The notes: generated by a model not told the origin, from the sequence alone. A stretch of DNA of 9,704 bases from Clostridia bacterium (GCA_017935825.1 JAGBGW010000281.1:1-9704), one strand, 5' to 3'. Shown: positions 1 to 4,785, counted from the stretch's first letter. Numbers and translations are program-made.

Positions 1-410
1 ACACCGCCATTGAAGGACAGAAACCTGCCGAAGATCTGGGCTTTGCCGTTCTGGAATACGAAAACGGACTTTCCACCATCAAAACCTGCGCGGCGGAAGT
101 CAACGGCTTTGAGCGCCGCCAATTGGTGGTCACGGCAGAAAATGCCACCATCGAGGTCAAACCTTTGGAGAGTAAGGCGCCCAATTCCGATTCCCTCATG
201 GTGTCCCATGCACGCATCACCTGGCACGGCGAGGACGTGGACCCCTGGCGCGATGCAAGCGAGAAACTGGAAAGCGACGTCTACGACCGCTATGACCCCA
301 TGATGCACGACTTTGCTCAAATCGTCCGCGGCGAAAAGCAGAACGACTATACCTACGACTACGAGATCGCCCTGTTCGAGGCCCACCTTGCCTGCTGCGG
401 CAGAGTGTGA
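1..410 (+). CDS. Gfo/Idh/MocA-family oxidoreductase, C-terminal part (5' end outside window)
   Basis: The frame is open from base 3 to a TGA at 408-410, giving the last 135 residues of a protein whose start lies upstream of the window. The visible part reads as the alpha/beta C-terminal domain of NAD(P)-dependent sugar or inositol dehydrogenases of the Gfo/Idh/MocA family: a strand pattern around FAVLEYENGLSTIKTCAAEV, then RRQLVVTAENATIEVKPL, and a final helix with MMHDFAQIVRGEKQNDYTYD, the typical place where these proteins end a 'DF...I.G...' segment followed by EIALFEAHLACCG. The N-terminal Rossmann domain and the catalytic lysine would be upstream and cannot be seen, so substrate cannot be assigned. 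The next gene begins 79 bp later inside an inverted-repeat element, and no promoter is visible between them. The family call rests on recalled C-terminal features only; it is likely but not certain. Confidence 0.75.
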   Translation, partial: TAIEGQKPAEDLGFAVLEYENGLSTIKTCAAEVNGFERRQLVVTAENATIEVKPLESKAPNSDSLMVSHARITWHGEDVDPWRDASEKLESDVYDRYDPMMHDFAQIVRGEKQNDYTYDYEIALFEAHLACCGRV

Positions 411-432
411 TGGAAAGGTTGGGCAGAAAAAA

Positions 433-484
433 GGCTCCCTCTGATGAGGGAGCTGGATCGCCGAAGGCGAGACTGAGGGAGAGA
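433..484 (+). repeat. Left inverted repeat of the DUF559 element
   Basis: The outer 22 bp (433-454) are a perfect reverse complement of 861-882. The arm holds nested pairing: CTCCCTC with GAGGGAG inside 435-452, a small hairpin TCGCC-gaa-GGCGA at 458-470, and a second GAGGGAG at 475-481 that could pair with the same CTCCCTC instead. This second GAGGGAG also sits about 9 bases before the GTG start of the enclosed gene, so the repeat appears to supply its ribosome binding site. Confidence 0.9.
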
Positions 485-489
485 AAAAC

Positions 490-846
490 GTGAAGGAATA
501 TAACAAAGCAAATATTTCCCTTGCAAATCAATTGCGAAAGAATATGACACCGTGGGAAAGAAAGCTATGGTATGAGTTTTTGCGGCACTATCCTGTTCGT
601 TTTCAACGTCAAAAGGCGATAGGTGAGTATATCGTGGATTTTTACTGTGCGAAAGCACAACTCGTGATTGAACTTGATGGGGCAGGACACTATGCACAGG
701 CGCAAATGGAAAAAGATGAAAGGCGAACCTGTGAACTTCAAAAGATGAACCTGAAAGTAATGCGGTTTACCAATATGGATATCGACCGTAACTTTGCGGG
801 TGTTTGTGAAGCCATCGATCATATGGTCTGCAAGTCTCTCCCTTAG
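490..846 (+). CDS. DUF559 endonuclease-like protein (PD-(D/E)XK fold)
   Basis: This 118-residue protein matches the DUF559 family, small proteins related to Vsr/restriction-type PD-(D/E)XK nucleases, and is of normal full length. Family signatures are visible in order: LRKNMTPWERKLWYEFLR (about residues 15-32), VRFQRQKAIGEYIVDFYC (36-53) and LVIELDGAGHY (58-68), then LKVMRFTNMDI and a closing helix with CEAIDHMV. Asp50 and the Glu61-x-Asp63 pair are the expected metal-binding residues; many relatives have SQHY where this one has AGHY. The start is GTG at 490, preceded by GAGGGAGAG. An ATG at 544 would remove the conserved N-terminal helix. RBS and TAG stop both lie in the flanking inverted repeats. 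There is no room for an own promoter outside the repeat, so expression by read-through from the upstream oxidoreductase is likely. The cellular role of the family is not established; association with small mobile repeats is my inference here. Confidence 0.92.
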   Translation: MKEYNKANISLANQLRKNMTPWERKLWYEFLRHYPVRFQRQKAIGEYIVDFYCAKAQLVIELDGAGHYAQAQMEKDERRTCELQKMNLKVMRFTNMDIDRNFAGVCEAIDHMVCKSLP

Positions 847-882
847 TCAGCTGCGCTGACAGCTCCCTCATCAGAGGGAGCC
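835..882 (+). repeat. Right inverted repeat of the DUF559 element
   Basis: This mirrors the left arm. Bases 861-882 are the exact reverse complement of 433-454, and TCTCTCCCTTA at 835-845 corresponds to the inner GAGGGAGAGA of the left arm with small changes. Between them lies a hairpin GTCAGC-tgc-GCTGAC (846-860), in the same place as the left arm's TCGCC-gaa-GGCGA but of different sequence, with pairing kept. The TAG stop of the DUF559 gene (844-846) is inside the arm, and the last residues (about KSLP) are encoded by it. Confidence 0.9.
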
Positions 883-906
883 AAATAAATATGAACCAAA
901 GAAAAA

Positions 907-930
907 AGAGCATCCCATATGGGATGCTCT
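907..930. terminator. Bidirectional intrinsic terminator
   Basis: A perfect 10-bp stem, AGAGCATCCC and GGGATGCTCT around an ATAT loop, has A-runs on its left (902-906) and TTTTGTTG on its right. It therefore works as an intrinsic terminator on both strands. It lies 20 bp beyond the stop of the alcohol dehydrogenase (- strand) and 60 bp beyond the DUF559 stop (+ strand), where two convergent transcripts need to end. Confidence 0.92.
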
Positions 931-950
931 TTTTGTTGTAAAGCTTAAAA

Positions 951-2117
951 TCAGAATGCAGCTTCCAGGATTGCCAGGACGTCGTCCTTGCCCATTGCAA
1001 CGTAAGCGTTGCCAAGGGAGTTTGCAAGGTTGCCTGCCATCTCGTCGAACAGGTCCTTGTTGTCGATACCAAGCTCGCGAAGGGTGGTGGGCATGCCGAT
1101 GGAGCGGAAGAATTCCTCGGTCTTGTCGATGGCGGTGTTTGCGATCTCGTACTTGTCAAGATTTGCATCGATCTTCCATACGTTTACGCCGTACTCGACG
1201 AACTTATCCACGGTTGCATCGGAGAGGATGTGGCGCATCCAGGAAGGCGTGACAACTGCAAGACCTGCGCCGTGGCATACGTCGTAGTATGCGGACAGCT
1301 CATGCTCGATGGGATGGCAGCTCCAGCCGCAGGACTTACCTGCACGGGTGATGCCGTTGATGACCCAGGGGGAGACGTACATCATTGCTGCACGTGCTGC
1401 ATAGTTGGTAGGATCGTTTACAGCAACAGGACCCTGCTGGATGCAGGCGATCAGTGCACCTTCTGCCATGCGGTCGTGTGCATAGCCGTCGGTCTCGCGA
1501 GAGAAGTAGTTCTCAAAGGTATGGGACATGATGTCCACTACACCTGCAGCAGTGTAATAAGCAGGTACGCTGTAGGAATAGGTGGGGTCCATAACGGCGG
1601 ATACGGGGATCAGCACGTCGTCGCAGAAAGCGGTCTTGATGTTCAGTTCCATGTTGGAGATAACAGCGTTTCTGTTCATCTCGGAACCGGTTGCAGCAAG
1701 GGTAAGCACTGCAAATACGGGCAGGATCTTATCGGTCTGGGGTCTGCCCTTCATGATTGCATCCCATGCATCGCCCTCGAAGTGGACGTTGCCTGCGATC
1801 GCCTTTGCGCAGTCGATGGAAGAACCGCCGCCGACGGCCACGATGCCGCCCAGATCATTCTCACGGCAAAGCTTGATGCCTTCGTATACGGATTCGATCT
1901 TGGGGTTGGATGCGATGCCGCCAAGCTCCACCCATTCGATGCCGTTTTCTTTCAAGGTTGCGCAAACATCGTCATATGCGCCGTTGCGCTTGACGCTGCC
2001 GCCGCCGTAAACCATCAGAACACGGTTGGTGTATGCTGCGATATCCTTGCCCAGCATAGCTGCCTGACCCTTACCAAAATGAAGTTTCGTGGGGATGGAA
2101 AGCGTGAAATTATACAT
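951..2117 (-). CDS. Iron-containing alcohol dehydrogenase, YqhD/BdhA-like (NADPH-dependent butanol/aldehyde type)
   Basis: The 388-residue protein is a complete group III (iron-type) alcohol dehydrogenase, normally 380-390 residues, which interconverts aldehydes and primary alcohols such as butanal/butanol in the cytosol during fermentation. The nucleotide-binding half shows YGGGS (37-41), GGGSSID (96-102) and TGSE (143-146). The metal ligands are in place: Asp195 and His199 in VVDIMSH, His268 in SCHPIEHE and His282 in CHGAG. These are each one residue offset from the Asp194/His198/His267/His281 set known from E. coli YqhD, supporting an active enzyme of the NADPH-preferring YqhD/BdhA branch. 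The ATG at 2117 is chosen because AAGGAG lies 10 bases upstream and a consensus promoter places the transcript start near 2163; a longer in-frame ATG at 2198 falls in the -35 box. It is monocistronic, with a strong terminator after the stop. The physiological substrate cannot be read from the sequence. Confidence 0.97.
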   Translation of the reverse strand: MYNFTLSIPTKLHFGKGQAAMLGKDIAAYTNRVLMVYGGGSVKRNGAYDDVCATLKENGIEWVELGGIASNPKIESVYEGIKLCRENDLGGIVAVGGGSSIDCAKAIAGNVHFEGDAWDAIMKGRPQTDKILPVFAVLTLAATGSEMNRNAVISNMELNIKTAFCDDVLIPVSAVMDPTYSYSVPAYYTAAGVVDIMSHTFENYFSRETDGYAHDRMAEGALIACIQQGPVAVNDPTNYAARAAMMYVSPWVINGITRAGKSCGWSCHPIEHELSAYYDVCHGAGLAVVTPSWMRHILSDATVDKFVEYGVNVWKIDANLDKYEIANTAIDKTEEFFRSIGMPTTLRELGIDNKDLFDEMAGNLANSLGNAYVAMGKDDVLAILEAAF

Positions 2118-2127
2118 ACTGCGATAA

Positions 2128-2133
2128 CTCCTT
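2128..2133 (-). promoter_or_regulatory. Ribosome binding site of the alcohol dehydrogenase
   Basis: On the minus strand the sequence reads AAGGAG followed by ten bases and then ATG at 2117. It decides the start against the longer frame beginning at 2198, which has no such site. Confidence 0.9.
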
Positions 2134-2169
2134 TTTTTCTTGGCCCAAAAGGGAATTGTTGTTAAATTC

Positions 2170-2198
2170 ATTATCGCCGTTTGCCTCGATGATGTCAA
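2170..2198 (-). promoter_or_regulatory. Sigma-A promoter of the alcohol dehydrogenase
   Basis: On the minus strand a perfect TTGACA (2193-2198) is separated by 17 bp from GATAAT (2170-2175). The start of transcription would be near 2163, giving a 5' leader of about 46 bases with the AAGGAG site in it. No clear operator palindrome is seen around it. Confidence 0.88.
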
Positions 2199-2409
2199 GA
2201 AAGCAAGGCAAAAAGATATGTCAGCACCGATTAAAGTGATGATTAAGAATTAAAAAGGTCTCCCGGCAAGGAAGAAAACGGAAGGTTGGATGGCGTTTAT
2301 GCGGCGGAAAAACAACGGATGGACAAACAATCGATCGTTTTCTTTCAAGCCGCATACACACGGAACGTCGGGTCGTCGTCCCATACGGCATCGGATATCA
2401 TCAAACGCT

Positions 2410-2493
2410 CGTAGGGGGTGACGCCCTCGTCACCCCGCAGTCGTCAGGATCATATCAAGCGTTGGCGGGGCGATGTAGGCATCGCCCCCTACG
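2410..2493. repeat. 84-bp CGTAGGGGG palindromic element, copy 1
   Basis: The element begins CGTAGGGGG and ends CCCCCTACG, forming an inverted repeat. It consists of two 29-bp hairpin arms, 2410-2438 and 2465-2493, around a linker. Both arms share an outer frame (CGTAGGGG and CCCGC) but have different stems: GTGACG-ccct-CGTCAC in one, and GCGATG-ccta-CATCGC (read on the other strand) in the other. No open reading frame fits inside, so it resembles a non-autonomous palindromic repeat of the MITE/REP kind. Confidence 0.85.
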
Positions 2494-2515
2494 GATATTG
2501 TTTTTAAAAGCATAG

Positions 2516-2553
2516 ACAAAAAACAGACGTATGATAAAACCTCACACGTCTGT
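2516..2553 (-). terminator. Intrinsic terminator of the cysteine-rich gene, within the repeat module
   Basis: On the minus strand ACAGACGT and ACGTCTGT pair, and the next four positions (GTGA with TCAT) extend the stem to about 12 bp with one G-T wobble, leaving a 7-base loop GGTTTTA. A run of T follows (A-run at 2516-2522 on the plus strand). The same hairpin with loop GGTTATA follows the DUF2461 gene. Confidence 0.85.
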
Positions 2554-2581
2554 TTTTCCATTTTCCTAAGTAAAATTACAC

Positions 2582-2668
2582 ATGCCCGACAGGGCATATT
2601 TCACATTTGCGAAGCAAATATTTCACTCGCCGCAGGTGAATTTTACAGTTCCGCAGGAACTATTTCAC
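2582..2668 (-). repeat. Tandem hairpin array after the cysteine-rich gene
   Basis: On the minus strand four units of 22, 20, 22 and 23 bp follow one another, each made of a GTGAAAT or GTAAAAT spacer and a self-complementary stem-loop. The stems in transcription order are AGTTCC-tgc-GGAACT, TCACC-tgc-GGCGA (one G-T wobble), ATTTGC-ttc-GCAAAT and ATGCCC-tgtc-GGGCAT. The array ends in the linker GTGTAATTTTACTTA (2567-2581). The TGA stop of the gene is the TGA of the first GTGAAAT spacer, so the array starts exactly at the end of the coding region. Confidence 0.88.
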
Positions 2669-3360
2669 TGTGTATTGGAAACACTGGTGTTTCCAATACA
2701 CTCGCATCCTTCAATGGGCGGGTAGATGGGCAGGGAGAAAAAGTCATCGCATACGCCCGAAGCAAATTCCTGACAAGGGGGAATCTGGCAGTAACCGTAG
2801 GTGGGGATGAGCAGCTGTACTTCTGCCAGCACCTTCAAAATGACGGTGACGCAGATGGTCACGCGGAAGCGGAAGTTTCCGCAGTAGGTACCCGTGACGC
2901 ATACCGCCGCCGCCACGGCTTCCACCGTGTAGGGGATGATGGAATCATCGGGTACGTACAGCACCACATCTTTTTGCATGGTGACGGAACTTCTTCCTGC
3001 ACCCTCGATGCCGTTTGCATCGGAAAACAGGATCTCAATGGGCACGGAAACGGATGCACGCACCCGTGCCAGATGGTCGGAATCGGCGATGGGGTGGACG
3101 GATAAATCAGTGATGCGCGTTTTGCCCGGGATGCTGCGGCAGGAAAGAAAACACAGCGGCGCGGTAAAGCTTTGGTCGCAGGGACGGATGTCTTCCAGAT
3201 CGAAGGTCACGTCGTCAAGCTGCACCTGCTGCATGCAGGAATCGTACACCCGTTTGACTTGTACACAGGCGCGTTCGCAAAGGCCGTCGGGGAGGTTTTG
3301 CGCAGGACCGGGCGCAGGACAGTTGGCATCGTATGTAGTGCGGTAGGTATAAAAGGACAT
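2665..3360 (-). CDS. Cysteine-rich hypothetical protein, possibly spore-envelope related
   Basis: The protein has 231 residues and 15 cysteines (positions 14, 28, 32, 42, 61, 70, 74, 154, 160, 170, 191, 196, 204, 219, 221), clustered at both ends around a cysteine-free stretch of nearly 80 residues predicted to be mostly beta strand. There is no signal peptide or membrane segment. The segment CERACVQVKRVYDSC (28-42) recalls a group of uncharacterised cysteine-rich proteins of spore-forming Clostridia with a 'V.VkrVYDSC' motif; a link to the spore coat or exosporium is my recollection plus inference, not shown here. The ATG at 3360 is preferred over GTG at 3369 because AGGAG sits 8 bases before the ATG and overlaps the GTG. 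The last ten residues before the final Gln are encoded by a perfect 15-bp-stem hairpin, so the C-terminus appears to have been shaped by the neighbouring repeat array. The divergent neighbour is DUF2461. Confidence 0.8.
   Translation of the reverse strand: MSFYTYRTTYDANCPAPGPAQNLPDGLCERACVQVKRVYDSCMQQVQLDDVTFDLEDIRPCDQSFTAPLCFLSCRSIPGKTRITDLSVHPIADSDHLARVRASVSVPIEILFSDANGIEGAGRSSVTMQKDVVLYVPDDSIIPYTVEAVAAAVCVTGTYCGNFRFRVTICVTVILKVLAEVQLLIPTYGYCQIPPCQEFASGVCDDFFSLPIYPPIEGCECIGNTSVSNTQ
2670..2701 (-). repeat. Lead-in hairpin inside the 3' end of the cysteine-rich gene
   Basis: Bases 2670-2684 and 2687-2701 are perfect complements (15 bp) with a two-base loop. The hairpin encodes residues 221-230 of the cysteine-rich protein and lies directly before the hairpin array. 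The DUF2461 gene has a matching lead-in hairpin in the same place, just after its stop, with different sequence. Confidence 0.85.
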
Positions 3361-3376
3361 GCCGTACACTCCTTTT

Positions 3377-3394
3377 TTTGTGAATTCTCACAAA
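3377..3394. promoter_or_regulatory. Palindrome upstream of the cysteine-rich gene (possible operator or leader hairpin)
   Basis: TTTGTGA-attc-TCACAAA is a perfect 7-bp inverted repeat directly upstream of the AGGAG site of the minus-strand gene. It overlaps a second possible hairpin, CTCAC-aaac-GTGAG (3387-3400), so the two stems exclude each other. It could be an operator or a leader structure; nothing else supports either role. Confidence 0.4.
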
Positions 3395-3430
3395 CGTGAG
3401 TCATGGTACAGAGTATGCAAAAATTCCCCT

Positions 3431-3459
3431 TTGCGTGCGCGGTGATAAAATGCTATTCT
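3431..3459 (+). promoter_or_regulatory. Possible promoter of the DUF2461 gene
   Basis: TTGCGT (3431-3436) and TATTCT (3454-3459) are spaced by 17 bp and lie about 38 bases before the start codon. Each box matches the sigma-A consensus only partly, so this is a weak candidate. Confidence 0.35.
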
Positions 3460-3480
3460 GTAAGCAGGAAAAATTTTTGC

Positions 3481-3486
3481 AGGAGG
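3481..3486 (+). promoter_or_regulatory. Ribosome binding site of the DUF2461 gene
   Basis: A perfect AGGAGG lies 10 bases before the ATG at 3497 and fixes the start. Confidence 0.9.
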
Positions 3487-3496
3487 ATGCTTTTTT

Positions 3497-4174
3497 ATGG
3501 CATTTGAAGGCTTTACATATGAAGCGCGCGATTTCTTTTTTGACATCGCCATGCACAACAATAAAGAATTTTTTGATGCAAACCGCAAGCGTTACATCGA
3601 TCATGCAAGAACCCCCATGCGCGCCCTGGCTGCAGAGGTGGCGGATGCGGTGCTGGATGTGGACGACACGCTGGACACCCGTCCCGAGCGCGCCGTATCC
3701 CGTATTCGCCGCGACACCCGATTCACCAAGGACAAAACGCCCTATCGCGACCACCTTTGGGCAAGCTACCGCCACAGCGACGAAAGCGTGTCGCAGGGCC
3801 TGAACCTGTACTTTGAGGTCAGCGGTGTGGATGTGGCCTACGGCATGGGCTTTTATTCCGCCACCCCCACCCAGATGCGCAAATTCCGCGCGGCGGTGAT
3901 GAAGCACCAGAAGCAGTTTTTGAAGATCATCGAGGCAGAAGATTTGATGGACACCTACACCCTTTTGGGTCACGACTACGTCCGCCTGCCTGCCGAGTGC
4001 GAATCCGCAGACCCGAGGCTCCTTCCCTGGCTTTGCAAAAAGAGTTTTTATCTGGAACATGTGGAGGGCTTTGAATCCGCCCTTGATCCCATCCTCGCCA
4101 AGCAGATGTCCCACGACTTCCGCCTGCTGGCTCCGCTGTATCACTTCATTGACGATGCAATGCACAGGGCGTGA
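3497..4174 (+). CDS. DUF2461 family protein
   Basis: This intact 225-residue protein is of usual length for the DUF2461 family, small soluble bacterial proteins of unknown biochemical function. The family features are clear: an N-terminal NNKEFFDANRKRY (21-33), the conserved basic RDTRFTKDKTPYRDH (72-86), the strand GLNLYFEVSG (101-110) and the GMGFYSATPTQMRKFRAAV segment (116-134). Helices rich in aromatic and basic residues follow, and the protein ends AMHRA. The start is fixed by AGGAGG 10 bases upstream. It diverges from the cysteine-rich gene across 136 bp, so the two may be co-regulated, although no shared operator is certain. The stop codon is part of a 12-bp tandem duplication, after which the repeat module begins. 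No catalytic role can be given. Confidence 0.95.
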   Translation: MAFEGFTYEARDFFFDIAMHNNKEFFDANRKRYIDHARTPMRALAAEVADAVLDVDDTLDTRPERAVSRIRRDTRFTKDKTPYRDHLWASYRHSDESVSQGLNLYFEVSGVDVAYGMGFYSATPTQMRKFRAAVMKHQKQFLKIIEAEDLMDTYTLLGHDYVRLPAECESADPRLLPWLCKKSFYLEHVEGFESALDPILAKQMSHDFRLLAPLYHFIDDAMHRA

Positions 4175-4186
4175 CACAGGGCGTGA
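4163..4186 (+). repeat. 12-bp tandem duplication spanning the DUF2461 stop codon
   Basis: CACAGGGCGTGA occurs twice without a gap (4163-4174 and 4175-4186). The TGA ending the first copy is the stop codon; the second copy runs into the lead-in hairpin. Confidence 0.9.
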
Positions 4187-4203
4187 CCGACAAGCGGTCA
4201 CGC
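4181..4203 (+). repeat. Lead-in hairpin after the DUF2461 gene
   Basis: GCGTGACCG and CGGTCACGC form a perfect 9-bp stem with loop ACAAG. It has no following T-run, so it is not a standard intrinsic terminator. It matches in position, not in sequence, the 15-bp-stem hairpin at the end of the cysteine-rich gene. Confidence 0.8.
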
Positions 4204-4204
4204 A

Positions 4205-4292
4205 GTGATATATGCCCTTTGGGCATGTGATATTTGCACTTCGTGCAAGTGATATATTTGCTTCGCAAATGTGATATATTCCCTTCGGGAAT
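4205..4292 (+). repeat. Tandem hairpin array after the DUF2461 gene
   Basis: There are four exact 22-bp units, each a constant GTGATAT plus a 15-base stem-loop. The stems are ATGCCC-ttt-GGGCAT (4212-4226), TTGCAC-ttc-GTGCAA (4234-4248), ATTTGC-ttc-GCAAAT (4256-4270) and ATTCCC-ttc-GGGAAT (4278-4292). Stem sequence differs in every unit while pairing is perfect. The array is followed by the linker GTGTAATTTTACTTA (4293-4307), identical to that of the other copy. Confidence 0.92.
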
Positions 4293-4320
4293 GTGTAATT
4301 TTACTTAGAAAAACGGGAAA

Positions 4321-4356
4321 ACAGACGTGTGAGGTTATATCATACGTCTGTTTTTT
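4321..4356 (+). terminator. Intrinsic terminator after the DUF2461 gene
   Basis: ACAGACGT pairs with ACGTCTGT, extended by GTGA/TCAT to about 12 bp with one wobble, loop GGTTATA, and followed by TTTTTT (4351-4356). It is almost identical to the terminator in copy 1 of the module. Confidence 0.9.
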
Positions 4357-4381
4357 GTCTGTGCTTTTAAAAAACAATATC

Positions 4382-4465
4382 CGTAGGGGGCGATGCCTAC
4401 ATCGCCCCGCCAACGCTTGATATGAGATTGACGACTGCGGGGTGACGAGGGCGTCACCCCCTACG
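4382..4465. repeat. 84-bp CGTAGGGGG palindromic element, copy 2
   Basis: It has the same length and structure as 2410-2493, inverted. Hairpin arms at the two ends share the CGTAGGGGG start and carry two different stems, GCGATG/CATCGC and GTGACG/CGTCAC (the latter read on the opposite strand). The central linker differs from copy 1 at a few positions while the arms are conserved. Confidence 0.85.
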
Positions 4466-4689
4466 AGCGTTTGAGGATATCCGATGCCGTGGGGGACGAT
4501 GACCCGACGTTCCGCGTGTGTGTGCGGCTTGAAACAATATGATCGTTCGTCATCCATACTTTTTTCCACCATCAAACAGCTTGAAAACCACCTTGTTTTA
4601 TCGTTCCCAAACCGTCAAAAATCGATCCAAATTTTTCCATCCAAAAAATTATCACAATATAAGGTAGATTTCGATGCAAAACTACCCAA

Positions 4690-4716
4690 ATACCAACTAT
4701 TTTGGTATAATTGGTA
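4690..4716 (+). promoter_or_regulatory. Extended -10 promoter with overlapping palindrome, for the giant acidic gene
   Basis: TGGTATAAT (4703-4711) is a perfect -10 box with the TGn extension, which reduces the need for a -35 box; none is clear 17 bp upstream. ATACCAA (4690-4696) pairs with TTGGTAT (4702-4708) across the -10 box, and TTGGTA recurs at 4711-4716. This is a possible repressor site. Transcription would start near 4718, leaving a leader of about 68 bases. Confidence 0.6.
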
Positions 4717-4785
4717 GTATCATGGTATAGGTATATCCATGCACAGGAGACGACAGGTTTCCGCCATGGATCGAAAGAGGGAATT

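Larger units (their letters stand above)
2342..2581 (-). repeat. Long intergenic repeat module, copy 1 (inverted relative to 4293-4534)
   Basis: About 240 bp here match the reverse complement of 4293-4534 at roughly 90% identity by eye, with only small indels. Read on the minus strand, the order is: fixed linker (2567-2581), terminator hairpin (2523-2553), a conserved GTCTATGCTTTT-like stretch, an 84-bp palindromic element (2410-2493), then about 68 bp of further conserved sequence ending near 2342. Beyond 2342 the match stops; 2199-2341 shows no gene and nothing else I recognise apart from the upstream edge of the dehydrogenase promoter. Confidence 0.9.
4293..4534 (+). repeat. Long intergenic repeat module, copy 2
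   Basis: This is the partner of 2342-2581, in the opposite orientation but with the same orientation relative to the gene before it. Order: linker (4293-4307), terminator (4321-4356), a GTCTGTGCTTTT stretch, the 84-bp palindromic element (4382-4465), then about 68 bp of conserved tail. The match ends near 4534. From 4535 to the promoter at 4690 I see no gene and no clear structure. Confidence 0.9.

Noticed and set aside
433..882. Classical insertion sequence
   Set aside because: There is no transposase; the only gene is DUF559, and no convincing target duplication is visible (A-rich bases on both sides are not specific enough).
1230..2165. Plus-strand frame of 311 codons opposite the alcohol dehydrogenase
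   Set aside because: The minus-strand enzyme is complete with conserved active-site residues, a promoter and a ribosome binding site; the antisense frame has no family features and odd Cys/His-rich composition.
3401..4201. Minus-strand frame of 266 codons opposite DUF2461
   Set aside because: DUF2461 on the plus strand is a clear family match with AGGAGG; the opposite frame has none of these.
4205..4292. CRISPR array
   Set aside because: Spacing is only 22 bp per unit, the variable parts are self-complementary stems rather than unique spacers, and no cas gene is present.
4198..4575. Minus-strand frame of 125 codons across the right repeat module
   Set aside because: It runs through the hairpin array, terminator and palindromic element; its peptide is just translated repeat.
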